A stretch of DNA of 33,709 bases, from assembly GCF_014322795.1 (NCBI RefSeq), contig NZ_JAASTT010000028.1:1-33709 (forward strand), given 5' to 3'. Source of the stretch: Paenilisteria portnoyi (GTDB lineage: Bacteria; Bacillota; Bacilli; Lactobacillales; Listeriaceae). The stretch's first letter is position 1, and every line of letters begins with the position of its first letter. Positions 6,941-15,739 of this stretch are shown one piece after another. The notes beneath the pieces were generated by a model. The model did no database searches. It had not been told where the DNA came from and saw nothing but the letters and a program-made list of their open reading frames with translations. A program made the translations under genes and the position numbers.

Positions 6941-7303
6941 TTATTCCTCTACTTCTAACTCTTTACCATGGCGCTCCTTGTATGAAACTTTCGCATCTTC
7001 TTTGATGTAATTCTCCGTATCTAAATTAGTCACTAGTTCCAAGTGATTTTTTGTATCCGACATTTTTTTATAGTAGGAATCAACAGTCCTTCCTTCAATT
7101 TCACTTGCAATTCCTATATACTTCCCATCATCATATACTAAAATAGCAGAATTTTTGCGTTTTACTTTTTCAGCATATGCTCCATGATCATCTTTAAACT
7201 TTTGAACCGCCGTGGTTATCTCATCCTCATATTCATTCTCACCGCACGCCACTAATCCAACTAGTAGCATCAGCCCTATTCCTAATATCAGTATTTTCTT
7301 CAT
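6941..7303 (-). CDS. Cystatin-fold-type ICE lipoprotein, possible exclusion protein (YddJ-like)
   Basis: The 120-residue protein opens with a signal peptide MKKILILGIGLMLLVGLVAC; the lipobox ends at Cys20, so it is anchored on the outer face of the membrane. The mature part is small and charged (FKDDHGAYAEKVKRKNSAIL). Position (last gene of the conjugation operon, after the YddI homologue) and size match YddJ of ICEBs1, which blocks redundant transfer by acting on ConG of the incoming donor (known for ICEBs1). Exclusion activity here is inferred from position. A decayed paralogue lies at 59-262. Confidence 0.72.
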   Translation of the reverse strand: MKKILILGIGLMLLVGLVACGENEYEDEITTAVQKFKDDHGAYAEKVKRKNSAILVYDDGKYIGIASEIEGRTVDSYYKKMSDTKNHLELVTNLDTENYIKEDAKVSYKERHGKELEVEE

Positions 7304-7360
7304 GTTGTTTTCCCCCTCTTTATCAGTATATCACCTCATATTTTTGTTATCTATTATTTT

Positions 7361-7870
7361 CTATAAATTTGTCAAAATTAACACATTTTTCACTAACCAC
7401 TGCCCTTTTTCTTTCACTAAGATGGTTTGGAGAAGTAATTTGCTGGTACTATCTATATTGTTTACGGTGATTGTTAATTCGATAATATTCAGGAATTGCT
7501 TGCTCTCACCACTACCTTCTCTTTGATAGGAAGCCAAGCTTTGAATCGTGTTTTTGACGTATAATCTATCTGTATCTTGCTCATTTCCATCTGCACTCGG
7601 AAACGCCATCGCAAATCCTTTGGCTGTTGTTCGTTTCTGGATCTGTTTTTGTTTCGTAGCTGTGGGCTCATTGCCAAAAAGTAAACGGATAAATGCTTGA
7701 TTTGCTTCCGTTGCCTGTCCACGTTCTTTTTCTTCTGCCTTTTTTTGCACGATACGATCCTTTTCACCTTTCATTTCTGCCACTTGCTCTTGGCTTTTGT
7801 GAACGCTATACACAGACACACCAACCACAAGTAACAAAATCACGCTCATGCCTAATACCCACTTTCTCAT
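7361..7870 (-). CDS. YddI-like bitopic conjugation protein
   Basis: This 169-residue protein has one N-terminal membrane segment (WVLGMSVILLLVVGVSVYSV), a charged coiled-coil stretch (about 28-60) and an outside domain of VirB8/NTF2-like character (FLNIIELTITVNNIDSTSKL, then WLVKNVLILTNL). Length and place between cwlT and the lipoprotein match YddI of ICEBs1 (168 residues, recalled). It lies 15 nt behind cwlT. Its precise role in transfer is not established. Confidence 0.65.
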   Translation of the reverse strand: MRKWVLGMSVILLLVVGVSVYSVHKSQEQVAEMKGEKDRIVQKKAEEKERGQATEANQAFIRLLFGNEPTATKQKQIQKRTTAKGFAMAFPSADGNEQDTDRLYVKNTIQSLASYQREGSGESKQFLNIIELTITVNNIDSTSKLLLQTILVKEKGQWLVKNVLILTNL

Positions 7871-7885
7871 GCTAGCACCCCTATT

Positions 7886-8884
7886 CTAGTTTAATACGCG
7901 CCCATAGCTATAAAAATGCGCCTTCCAATACCCTGTTGTTACAGAACTATACTCGATGCCCGAATCATTACTGTTATACATTTTTCCTCCACCAAGGTAA
8001 ATACCTACATGTGTGATTAGTTTTCCCGCGTAAGTGCCTGAGAAGAACACTAAGTCCCCTGCTCTTGCTTCGGTTTCACTCACTCTTTTTGCGGTATTAA
8101 ATTGTTCTTGTGCCGTTCTTGGTAATCGCACACCAGCCATTCGGTAACACCATGAAGTCAAACCTGAACAGTCAAAACCGCTCGCAGGACTTGCGCCTCC
8201 CCATACATATGGGTTGCCTTGATATTTCAATGCTTCGTCCATGACTTTCTTAAAATTACCCGACGCTACCGTGGTTCCCCCCGCACTTGGGGTTACTTGT
8301 AAATAGCGCATCACATGATCCACATAGGATGGATCGCCGTAAGATACCCAGCCTAATTTGCTCGCTTGATAGCTACTAAAGGAGAGTGCCAGTTCCTTTG
8401 TATACGCGCCTCCACGCGCTTGCACATAATCAATGAAACCACCACCGTAGTTATACGATTGTAACGTCAATTTGATGTCGCCATGCGCTTTTTGAAAGAC
8501 GTTTTTAAAATGTTGAATCCCAACATCGATACTTTTCTCAGGATCTAAAATACTATTCGGTGGTAGACCGATGCTTTCTGAACTCTGCATGACATCCAAT
8601 ACTCGTCCGCCAGACTCTTGCATCGAAAGTGCCATAATCACATTTAATTGTGCTGTCATCCCATATTTTTGCGCATATTTTTCGAAAATGGGGCGGAATC
8701 GCTCAATTTCTGGCGCTAATCCTGTGGAACCATAACTACTCGTTGTGGATTCTAACATCGTGGATTCTTGTTCTCTATCGTCCCCAGTTCCTGCAAATAC
8801 AGCCACAACCATCAAACATAAAAGTAACATTCCCAAGAAAGGGAGCAACGGCGCTCCCCATTTGATGATTCGTTTCCACAACAT
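7886..8884 (-). CDS. cwlT: Bifunctional cell-wall hydrolase CwlT (muramidase plus NlpC/P60)
   Basis: The 332-residue protein has a membrane anchor (APLLPFLGMLLLCLMVVAVF), then a lysozyme-like transglycosylase/muramidase domain with Glu90 (IMALSMQESGG), a linker at about 197-210, and an NlpC/P60 peptidase with Cys239 (GFDCSGLTSW) and His292 (THVGIYLGGG). CwlT of ICEBs1 has the same two-domain build and about the same length; it opens peptidoglycan for the conjugation channel. Start at 8884 chosen because GAGGG lies 9 nt upstream; the ATG at 8893 abuts it. It follows conG directly. Confidence 0.92.
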   Translation of the reverse strand: MLWKRIIKWGAPLLPFLGMLLLCLMVVAVFAGTGDDREQESTMLESTTSSYGSTGLAPEIERFRPIFEKYAQKYGMTAQLNVIMALSMQESGGRVLDVMQSSESIGLPPNSILDPEKSIDVGIQHFKNVFQKAHGDIKLTLQSYNYGGGFIDYVQARGGAYTKELALSFSSYQASKLGWVSYGDPSYVDHVMRYLQVTPSAGGTTVASGNFKKVMDEALKYQGNPYVWGGASPASGFDCSGLTSWCYRMAGVRLPRTAQEQFNTAKRVSETEARAGDLVFFSGTYAGKLITHVGIYLGGGKMYNSNDSGIEYSSVTTGYWKAHFYSYGRVLN

Positions 8885-8885
8885 G

Positions 8886-10889
8886 TTAACCATCCCTCTT
8901 CTCTGGCGCTAGGTGCATTCGTTCCATGTCTGTTCCTGTTCTTTTTGTTTCTCTTGGCTCGATGGAAATGGGTGTTTTTTCTTGCGTTGGTGCTTCTGGA
9001 ACCACTCGTTTCGGTACCACTTTTTGCACGGTTCTTGTGGGCTTCTCTGTTGGTAGTATCGTTCCTGTCTCTGGTGCTTTTCTTTGAGGCGTTCGTTCCA
9101 CGGAAGAAGCTGTCACATTATCTATCTTAGAATCTGTAGGAATTGGCTTTTTATCTGACCCAGTTGTTCGTATTTGCGGGGAAGCTGCCGTTGTCGCTGG
9201 CGCTCCATCTTTGGGCTCGCCTTCGTGTACCACACTAATTTTAGCCCCATTGGATGTCGTGACAGCAGGTGTCTGTTTCTGTGGCGTACGTACTTCCGCT
9301 ACGGGTTCCTCATTTGCTGGTGTTATCTTCTTTTGTGGTGTTCGATCTTCTGGTGGTGTTTCTGGTGAAGTAGGTGCCTCTTTTCTGCCAGAGATTTTGG
9401 AGGCAATCCATCGAGAAGGTTGGATCATGGTCGCATTCATCGTGGCACCAGCAACATGCCCTGTTTTTTTCGCGGCTTCCCACGATGGCTGCACAACTTC
9501 TTGACGCACACGCTCAATCATTTTATTATCCACGCTTTTTACTTTTCCAGCTGTGACAAAAGAAATCGCCTTATCACGCTTGATGTATAGCAAAATTAAT
9601 AAGCCCGCAGTGACAATCAGGTTTAATGCGTACATCCCAAATCCTAGTGGTGGAATCATCGTGTCTACGATAAAACACATCAAATATACCAAAACCACTA
9701 GCAGACCAAGGATCGCCTTCACGACAAACACCGAGATCAAACGTTTCAGCCCGACATACCCCGAATTTGCCATCCACGGAAGCCATGCCATGAAGAACAT
9801 GATGGGGAGTAAAAAAGCAATCCCTAATGCAAGGAACTGTAGCAAAAAGCTAAAGAATGCCATCATCAAGAAAGGAATACCTAACGCAATCGCGCCAATG
9901 AACCCAACGAAATTAACACCGAATTGCGTGTAGACATTTCCATCTGCCATTTCTTCATTGTTGTATATATCCATCTCAGTATTTTTAATGTAGTCTGCTT
10001 TTGCTTTCTCACCCTCACTTGTCAACTTGTAGCTAAGCAAAGTATCGACCCGACTCAAACCTTTCTTATCTTTCACCACACTATTGATCTTCGCCTCATC
10101 CGTGGCACCAAAGTTTGCTATCAAGAATGGTTTCTTCAACGCTATATCAAAATACACATTGCGCATAATCGCAACCGTTCCTTCCACTTCACTTCCGCTC
10201 TTAATCTTGCTTGTATCGGCGTAATTTCCCGAACCTCCAAACACATGTACAATTGTATTGCCTACACTCATCAACTTCCCTTGCGCCTCAATGGATAGGG
10301 CGTTCATTGTCTGCATCATATACCCTGCATTTAACATCCACCACCCGCCAATGCCTATCACTAGAAGCATCATGAAAAATCGTTTGATGGCTTCTTTGGC
10401 ACTTTGCTTCACAAAAAATAGGTAGGCGATATAGCCCATTCCTAGAATAAAAAGCAACTGTCCAAAATTCGCTTTGAGTGTCTGGTACATTTTCGTGGAT
10501 ATCATCGTTAGCTTATCCGCAAAGGTATCGATGGGTTTTAAGTTATACAGAACATCCATCCCAGTATCCACAATGTTCACGACCATCTGGGACAGCGAAG
10601 CAAAAACATTCGCTAAACCTAGAAACGCGCCCTTCACCTTCGAATCCGCGGCTTCATTATTCGCTTGGTATCTGGACAAAGGAAACCGTTTGATATGCAA
10701 ACTTACCCCCGCTTTTTTCACATCTTTTGGTTGCGTAACATTATTCGGGTCTTTCGCTGTTTTTTCTGCATTGGCTTGATTGACATCGTTCAACGTAGCC
10801 GTTGGATCGTCCGCTGCCAATGTCTGACTCGGGATCGCAAGGATAAAAAGACTTAATATCGCTAGAAACAACCATTTCCGCTTTTTCAT
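8886..10889 (-). CDS. conG: Conjugation channel membrane protein ConG (VirB6-like)
   Basis: The 667-residue protein has a signal peptide (MKKRKWLFLAILSLFILAIP, then TLAADD), a large outside segment, then a cluster of membrane helices (LLFILGMGYIAYLFFV, RFFMMLLVIGIGGWWML, VGFIGAIALGIPFLMMAFFS, VVKAILGLLVVLVYLMCFIV). The C-terminal 170 residues are hydrophilic, Pro/Thr/Lys-rich and carry repeated RTPQ-K units. This is the build of ConG/Orf15, the main polytopic channel protein of ICEBs1/Tn916-type systems and the target of YddJ exclusion. AAGGAG lies 7 nt before the ATG. It stands between the yddF and cwlT homologues as in ICEBs1. Confidence 0.88.
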   Translation of the reverse strand: MKKRKWLFLAILSLFILAIPSQTLAADDPTATLNDVNQANAEKTAKDPNNVTQPKDVKKAGVSLHIKRFPLSRYQANNEAADSKVKGAFLGLANVFASLSQMVVNIVDTGMDVLYNLKPIDTFADKLTMISTKMYQTLKANFGQLLFILGMGYIAYLFFVKQSAKEAIKRFFMMLLVIGIGGWWMLNAGYMMQTMNALSIEAQGKLMSVGNTIVHVFGGSGNYADTSKIKSGSEVEGTVAIMRNVYFDIALKKPFLIANFGATDEAKINSVVKDKKGLSRVDTLLSYKLTSEGEKAKADYIKNTEMDIYNNEEMADGNVYTQFGVNFVGFIGAIALGIPFLMMAFFSFLLQFLALGIAFLLPIMFFMAWLPWMANSGYVGLKRLISVFVVKAILGLLVVLVYLMCFIVDTMIPPLGFGMYALNLIVTAGLLILLYIKRDKAISFVTAGKVKSVDNKMIERVRQEVVQPSWEAAKKTGHVAGATMNATMIQPSRWIASKISGRKEAPTSPETPPEDRTPQKKITPANEEPVAEVRTPQKQTPAVTTSNGAKISVVHEGEPKDGAPATTAASPQIRTTGSDKKPIPTDSKIDNVTASSVERTPQRKAPETGTILPTEKPTRTVQKVVPKRVVPEAPTQEKTPISIEPRETKRTGTDMERMHLAPEKRDG

Positions 10890-10907
10890 TTGGCATCTCC
10901 TTTCTGC

Positions 10908-11240
10908 TTAATCGATTTTTTGCAATAAAAAAAACGCATAAGCGCTTGTCTTCAAATCTTGAACTTGTAATTCTTTATGTTCTGGCACACGATCGTAGAG
11001 TTTAAAACAAATCACAGGTTGATCTCTGCGTTGCCGAAAACGCTGACGGTTCACGGTCACAGGAATACCCAATAATGCGGATAGAAAAGTAGCTGTAGAC
11101 GCGTGTCCTATATAGCTTTCCACATCTCCCACCCGAGCATACGCCCGTACCAGACACTTTGCTTCCATCAAAGTGAGTTCTTTCGCTCGGTAACTGCCAG
11201 CACCTGTCATGACGAGACTATTTAATAAAGCTAGCTTCAC
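10908..11240 (-). CDS. yddF: YddF / DUF1874 protein, AcrIII-1 (ring nuclease) family
   Basis: This 110-residue protein begins with a GTG that has GGAGGA 7 nt upstream. It belongs to the YddF/STIV-B116 (DUF1874) family by the box YIGHASTATFLSALLG and the later VICFKLYDRVPEH. Members of this fold from viruses (AcrIII-1) degrade cyclic tetra-adenylate, the messenger of type III CRISPR defence, with a His in the IGH-ST box and nearby Arg residues (literature, recalled). Here His46, Arg65/67 and Arg84 stand in the matching places. YddF is a fixed member of ICEBs1-type operons with no proven function. An anti-CRISPR role is a testable inference. Confidence 0.75.
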   Translation of the reverse strand: MKLALLNSLVMTGAGSYRAKELTLMEAKCLVRAYARVGDVESYIGHASTATFLSALLGIPVTVNRQRFRQRRDQPVICFKLYDRVPEHKELQVQDLKTSAYAFFLLQKID

Positions 11241-11260
11241 AACCGAATCCTCCTCCCTAT

Positions 11261-13756
11261 TTATAGATATCGTTCCTCCGCGTACGCCACACTTGATTTC
11301 TCAATCGTGGCAAGCGCACCTTCCCATTCACTAAACAGACATTCCACGCTCATTTTGGCAGTACGTCCGTAGTAATCTTTGAATAAACACTGCCCTTGGA
11401 ACATGCTCTCCAACATCTCCTCATTCTCTTTCGTCGTTTCCATGTTCATCCAACGCAGTACATCCTTCCGTTCATTCGGCTCATCAAACGCAAATGCCAT
11501 CCCAAAGTTCCCCGAATCCTCTTCGGTGAGTGCATCTTTCGTCGATTGCGAAATAAAGTACAGCGCATTATTATAAGAACGCCCTACCCGACGCATACTC
11601 TTTTCTACTTTCTTGCCTTGCGGACTTGTGGTAATCATCCACGCTTCATCGATAAACTCGAGCGTCTTCTCCTCTTTATTTTGACCGAACAGCTCGCAGA
11701 ATTTACCCAGACAAAACATGATTGCACAGGACTTCAATTGACTATCCGTGTAACTCGCAAATTCATCTGTTGCTTCTGGTAAATCTAAGTTCTCAATTTC
11801 GATAATGCTAATGCGCTCGGTCAACGAAAGCGCTGGATTCGAGCCATCATGAATCACTAATTTCAAGATAGAATCTGCCACGATTTCTTGTAAAAACGCG
11901 GCGGCTTCTTGCACCGCTTGATTGTCAGATGTCAGCATCGTTTCAATGACATGGATCGAACCCACCTGTTCTCCTGCCTGTTTTCGCTCAATCACGGATG
12001 TAATCGCTTTTAAAAAGGCAGTATGCACGACGTCTTTCCCTTTGAAATCATAGACTTGCTGGAAAACGACTTGTAAGAGTTCTTTCGCTTCCATACTTGG
12101 CAAGAGTACAATCGGGTCTAAGGCACCCCAGTTCTCCTTCTCTCTTGCATCCATCGTGACATAATGTAATTTCTCCAGATGCGCCACAAATAAAGGAAAC
12201 TCTTCTCGGATTTCTTTATTTTTGATGATTTTACGTATCCATTTTCGCATTTCCTTTTTCGGATCGATGTAAAGGCTCTTAACGTCTAGCATCGAGGAGT
12301 ATAAGAACAACATTTTCGCTAAAAAGGATTTCCCCGTCCCCGTATCCCCCGTAATAAGCACGTGCGGGCTACGTGTTTTGGAGCCTTTAATCTGCTGATT
12401 CGCCATGAAAGGATGGTATAGTACAAAATCTCGGCTCGACTGAATCGCGCTCTCTAGATCCGTATGCTCATTAAATCGATCAATCCAGCCAATGTGGAAG
12501 CCAATTTTACTGCCCACTTCTGCATTCACCCCAAAACAACACTCGCCCAGCCCATCTTGCGTCGTTTTTTGAATCCAGTTTTTATCAGTTGCATCGAGTG
12601 TCGCACCAGGCAACATTTTATAAAACAGATACAATTGATCCGCAGCAGGCACCTGGCATTTGATTCCCGCTCCTTTGAGATGTCGTCGTACCATACTTGC
12701 CTTGCGTTGGCATTCCTTTTTGCTATCACCTGTCACCACAATCGTTGCCAGCCAATTCATCATATTGATGTTGTCCTGCTTCACATCTTCTTGCAGTTGC
12801 CGAATCATCTGTTCACTGCGTACGATCGCCGTATCCGCACGATCCCCAGACATATTCTGCTCTTTCTCCGTCTCGCGCAATTGCTGTTTTTTCATACCGA
12901 GCGATGTTTTCGTGACACTTTTCGACTCCGCATGCACTTTCATCCCCACTTCTACCGGAAATGGCAAAGACTGTGTTTCATAAAATAAATCCGACTCCGC
13001 CATATTATCCAGAAACTCATCGACAACCAAGAAGGAAGTAAACCCCGTTTCAAAATTACTCGTCAAACGAAGCGTATCCATCCGTGTTGGATCAATCACC
13101 GTATTCGTAATCGCACCAACCGTCCGATTTTCTTGCTCGATACCCACCTCATGTTCCAATCCACGAATAAAGTTATAGCGATTAAAATAAATCAAATCAT
13201 CCTCGGTAATCCGTTGTCCCTGTACACTAGCTATCACTTGTGCCAGCGTTTCCTCCACTTCGGCATACTGTGCAAAAAACGCATCCGTCTTATGACGCTC
13301 CACGCCAAATAAATTCAAGATCGTATCTGTCGTGGTTGCCAATACCGATTGCACATTCTCTTTTAAATCGGCATCCAAACGAATCGCGCTCGTTTTCAGT
13401 TTCACACCAACCAGAAAATCATATTTCGTCAATCGTCCCAATCGTGCCTTCAAAATTCGCACCGCTTCGGAGTTGTAATACCCTGCCAAATCTTCCGCAT
13501 CTAAGGCAATATCCGCCTCCAATTCTCCAAAACGCGCTTCCAATTGATAATCCTGTGGGTACATACTCAAGTGAAAATCTTCATACTTCGTTATTTCCTC
13601 AAATAAACGTCGCCATCGCGTTTTATAATTCGTTACGACATCCTTGTTCTGCATCGGGATCGACTGACTTTTGATGCGATAATACGCGAACACGTCGCCC
13701 TTCCTCGTTAACAGTAAATTCCCTTTGATTGCCTTCATCGGCGTTTTTAGTTGCAT
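11261..13756 (-). CDS. conE: VirB4-like conjugation ATPase ConE
   Basis: In this 831-residue protein the N-terminal domain is typical of VirB4/TraC (MKAIKGNLLLTRKGDVFAYY). The motor domain has Walker A GDTGTGKS (470-477), Walker B near LEFIDEAW and a motif RVGRSYNNALYFISQSTKD. ConE of ICEBs1 (831 residues, recalled) is the membrane-associated ATPase that powers the channel. GGAG lies 7 nt before the ATG at 13756. The first 134 bases overlap the end of conD in another frame, an unusually long overlap. Confidence 0.93.
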   Translation of the reverse strand: MQLKTPMKAIKGNLLLTRKGDVFAYYRIKSQSIPMQNKDVVTNYKTRWRRLFEEITKYEDFHLSMYPQDYQLEARFGELEADIALDAEDLAGYYNSEAVRILKARLGRLTKYDFLVGVKLKTSAIRLDADLKENVQSVLATTTDTILNLFGVERHKTDAFFAQYAEVEETLAQVIASVQGQRITEDDLIYFNRYNFIRGLEHEVGIEQENRTVGAITNTVIDPTRMDTLRLTSNFETGFTSFLVVDEFLDNMAESDLFYETQSLPFPVEVGMKVHAESKSVTKTSLGMKKQQLRETEKEQNMSGDRADTAIVRSEQMIRQLQEDVKQDNINMMNWLATIVVTGDSKKECQRKASMVRRHLKGAGIKCQVPAADQLYLFYKMLPGATLDATDKNWIQKTTQDGLGECCFGVNAEVGSKIGFHIGWIDRFNEHTDLESAIQSSRDFVLYHPFMANQQIKGSKTRSPHVLITGDTGTGKSFLAKMLFLYSSMLDVKSLYIDPKKEMRKWIRKIIKNKEIREEFPLFVAHLEKLHYVTMDAREKENWGALDPIVLLPSMEAKELLQVVFQQVYDFKGKDVVHTAFLKAITSVIERKQAGEQVGSIHVIETMLTSDNQAVQEAAAFLQEIVADSILKLVIHDGSNPALSLTERISIIEIENLDLPEATDEFASYTDSQLKSCAIMFCLGKFCELFGQNKEEKTLEFIDEAWMITTSPQGKKVEKSMRRVGRSYNNALYFISQSTKDALTEEDSGNFGMAFAFDEPNERKDVLRWMNMETTKENEEMLESMFQGQCLFKDYYGRTAKMSVECLFSEWEGALATIEKSSVAYAEERYL

Positions 13757-14168
13757 GCCTTTTCTCCACCACCCTCACTAATGTTCGAAATGTTATTTTC
13801 TTCTCGCGCAACAAATCGGTTGGTTCATCCTGACAAAACAGTTTCTTTTGCCATTTCACCGTCCATAAATACTTGCTGAGATCATATAAATACAAATAAA
13901 TATTCTTCCCGTCTGGCTTAATCTTGATGATAAGAAATGTCAGTCCCAAAGGAACACCAATCAAAAAGAAAAACCATGTATGAGAAAACGCATGAGGAAA
14001 CCCCATGCGTCGGATACCATAACCTACAAAGAAAGTAAGCACGGCAAAAAGAATGAAATTAATCGCTGGTACTAGTTCAATCGCAAAGGGCAAACTCACG
14101 TCATTGTATAGATGCCGAATCTGCTTCGGTTGTCGCATCGCTTTCCGATAATTAAATACCATCCGCAT
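13623..14168 (-). CDS. conD: TcpE/ConD-type conjugation membrane protein
   Basis: The 181-residue protein has the TcpE-family opening (MVFNYRKAMRQPKQIRHLYN) and two membrane segments (ELVPAINFILFAVLTFFVGY and TWFFFLIGVPLGLTFLII), followed by a basic cytoplasmic tail. ConD of ICEBs1 and TcpE of pCW3 help place the ATPase at the membrane. The C-terminal 44 codons overlap the start of conE. Confidence 0.85.
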   Translation of the reverse strand: MRMVFNYRKAMRQPKQIRHLYNDVSLPFAIELVPAINFILFAVLTFFVGYGIRRMGFPHAFSHTWFFFLIGVPLGLTFLIIKIKPDGKNIYLYLYDLSKYLWTVKWQKKLFCQDEPTDLLREKKITFRTLVRVVEKRHATKNADEGNQREFTVNEEGRRVRVLSHQKSVDPDAEQGCRNEL

Positions 14169-14179
14169 GAGATCGCCTC

Positions 14180-14416
14180 CTATAGCATTTTAAAAACACT
14201 TGTGACCCAACCCGTAATTAAGGTGAAATTCGTAATCGCAAAACCTACGGCACCCCCAGCAATCAAGACGACCACAATTTTCCCAATACTCATTTTGGCA
14301 AAGTTTTTAATCACTTGCCAAGCCACCAAAATAACAATCGCTTGCGTAAAAACGGTGAGTACCCAATGTTGAATTGAAGACAAAGTAGGTAATGCCCCTA
14401 TAATAAAGTGTTCCAT
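14180..14416 (-). CDS. conC: TcpD/ConC-type small membrane protein
   Basis: The 78-residue protein has two hydrophobic helices (WVLTVFTQAIVILVAWQVIK and IVVVLIAGGAVGFAITNF). Size and position between conB and conD match ConC of ICEBs1, a small channel subunit. It starts 3 nt after the conB stop. Confidence 0.82.
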   Translation of the reverse strand: MEHFIIGALPTLSSIQHWVLTVFTQAIVILVAWQVIKNFAKMSIGKIVVVLIAGGAVGFAITNFTLITGWVTSVFKML

Positions 14417-14419
14417 CTG

Positions 14420-15484
14420 TTAAAAACTCCTTTCATGAGACAGCTTCGTGACAAAGTACTGTCCCTCTTTTTTTATAATATCTATCGTGAACGACTCGGA
14501 AGTCGGGATTTGAACCGTTTTATCTCGAAACTGCACGGTTGCTTGGACTTGGAAGCCATCTTCCCTTTTCACCACATACGTATCCGCCACCGTATCAAAA
14601 GCTAACATACCCTCTAAGCTTTCTGGTGTTTTCATCATGTATGCCATATCCGCTTTCGTTGCGGATGCATATTTAGAGAAGAAATCGATTACAAACGCAT
14701 CAATCGCCTTCTTTTCGGTACCATCATATTCCGCAGGTGCTTCCGTTTTCTTTTGTACAATTTTCGTCTGCAACGTGTAGGTTTCCGTTACATACGGCGC
14801 ATCTTGGATGGCATAACCTCTCCCATTCGTCGTTACAGGAATATTCAGCAACGCTTCTTGGGTCACTGCCTGTGTGGCTCTGATGGTTCCCTTCACTTTT
14901 TTCGTTTTGCCTTTGCCATTTGGCACGACCTTCTCAATCACTTTCGTTACTGGCAATTCATTGACATACACCACTTTGTACTGAAATAATGTGCCACCAC
15001 GGATAGCCTGCGTATTATAGATCGTTGCCGATGTTAAAGAACGGTCACCCTTGATATCCTGCACGGAAAAATAGGACATCTTTTGTTCCGTACCTTCCGT
15101 CTGTACCATGTACGCGTCTAGTTGTTTTTCACGCGCTTCCAACTTTTGAGAATCATTGACTACCGTCATGTAGGTGCGTATAAACGGTGTTAAGAAATTC
15201 GTTCCCGCCACCATATTGATTCCTTTTGGACTGTCATTCGTCACTTTTGGTTGGGTCGCTTCTCGGTCTAAGACATTGACAACGGATCGCGTGTTTAACG
15301 CCAAGAAAATCCCCAAAACACTGATGCCTAAAATCGTAAATAAAAGCAAGTACAACCAAAAAGCGAGTAACCGCGAATGATCCCGCTGTAATTTCCCACG
15401 TTGCTTCGTTGGGCGTTCTAATGTTTTCACACCAGCAACCAGCCGTTTCCACCAGCCTACTTTCTGTTTTTCTTCCACTACCAT
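14420..15484 (-). CDS. conB: VirB8-like conjugation protein ConB (TcpC family)
   Basis: In this 354-residue protein a basic cytoplasmic N-terminus (WWKRLVAGVKTLERPTKQRG) is followed by one membrane helix (LLAFWLYLLLFTILGISVLG) and two NTF2-like outside domains. The last of these ends KKEGQYFVTKLSHERSF. This is the build of TcpC/ConB/Orf13, which are VirB8-like. The ATG at 15484 has AAGGAA close by; a longer frame to 15562 would run through a terminator-like hairpin and is rejected. Confidence 0.88.
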   Translation of the reverse strand: MVVEEKQKVGWWKRLVAGVKTLERPTKQRGKLQRDHSRLLAFWLYLLLFTILGISVLGIFLALNTRSVVNVLDREATQPKVTNDSPKGINMVAGTNFLTPFIRTYMTVVNDSQKLEAREKQLDAYMVQTEGTEQKMSYFSVQDIKGDRSLTSATIYNTQAIRGGTLFQYKVVYVNELPVTKVIEKVVPNGKGKTKKVKGTIRATQAVTQEALLNIPVTTNGRGYAIQDAPYVTETYTLQTKIVQKKTEAPAEYDGTEKKAIDAFVIDFFSKYASATKADMAYMMKTPESLEGMLAFDTVADTYVVKREDGFQVQATVQFRDKTVQIPTSESFTIDIIKKEGQYFVTKLSHERSF

Positions 15485-15494
15485 CGCTTCCTTC

Positions 15495-15528
15495 CCATAA
15501 AAAATAAGCCTGACAATGCACGGCTTTT
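15495..15528 (-). terminator. Terminator-like hairpin just before conB
   Basis: On the - strand AAGCC (15522-15526) pairs with GGCTT (15506-15510), followed by ATTTTTTAT. It is a short stem lying inside the operon, before the main secretion genes, so it may act as an attenuator. Confidence 0.5.
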
Positions 15529-15728
15529 TAGCAGTAATATTTAATATAATTCCGATCGGCATTCCACATTTCTAGTAAACGCTGATCGGTGATGTGCGTT
15601 GCATCCAAGGCTTTTCCTTCCTCGACAAGTTCTTCTAATCGCCGACGAAGCTCTTCAAAAAGTGCACCATTTAATTCATGCACACAATCGCGCTGTAAAT
15701 AATACACTTTATACGTTACTTGCATCAC
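15528..15728 (-). CDS. Small conserved-position ICE protein, unknown
   Basis: The protein has 66 residues from a GTG at 15728, or 65 from the adjacent ATG at 15725; AAGGAGG lies upstream of either. The sequence is helical and acidic in the middle (FEELRRRLEELVEEGKALDA) with an aromatic tail. There is no signal or membrane segment. It stands where ICEBs1 has ydcS, ydcT and yddA, but I cannot match it to one of these. Confidence 0.65.
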   Translation of the reverse strand: MMQVTYKVYYLQRDCVHELNGALFEELRRRLEELVEEGKALDATHITDQRLLEMWNADRNYIKYYC

Positions 15729-15739
15729 TAGGCACCTCC

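Noticed and set aside
9553-9933. A 126-codon open frame on the + strand inside conG
   Set aside because: It mirrors the membrane helices of ConG on the other strand, has no ribosome site and looks unlike a real protein.
12464-12988. A 174-codon open frame on the + strand inside conE
   Set aside because: It is antisense to a conserved ATPase, has no ribosome site and a His/Arg/Cys-rich composition typical of shadow frames.
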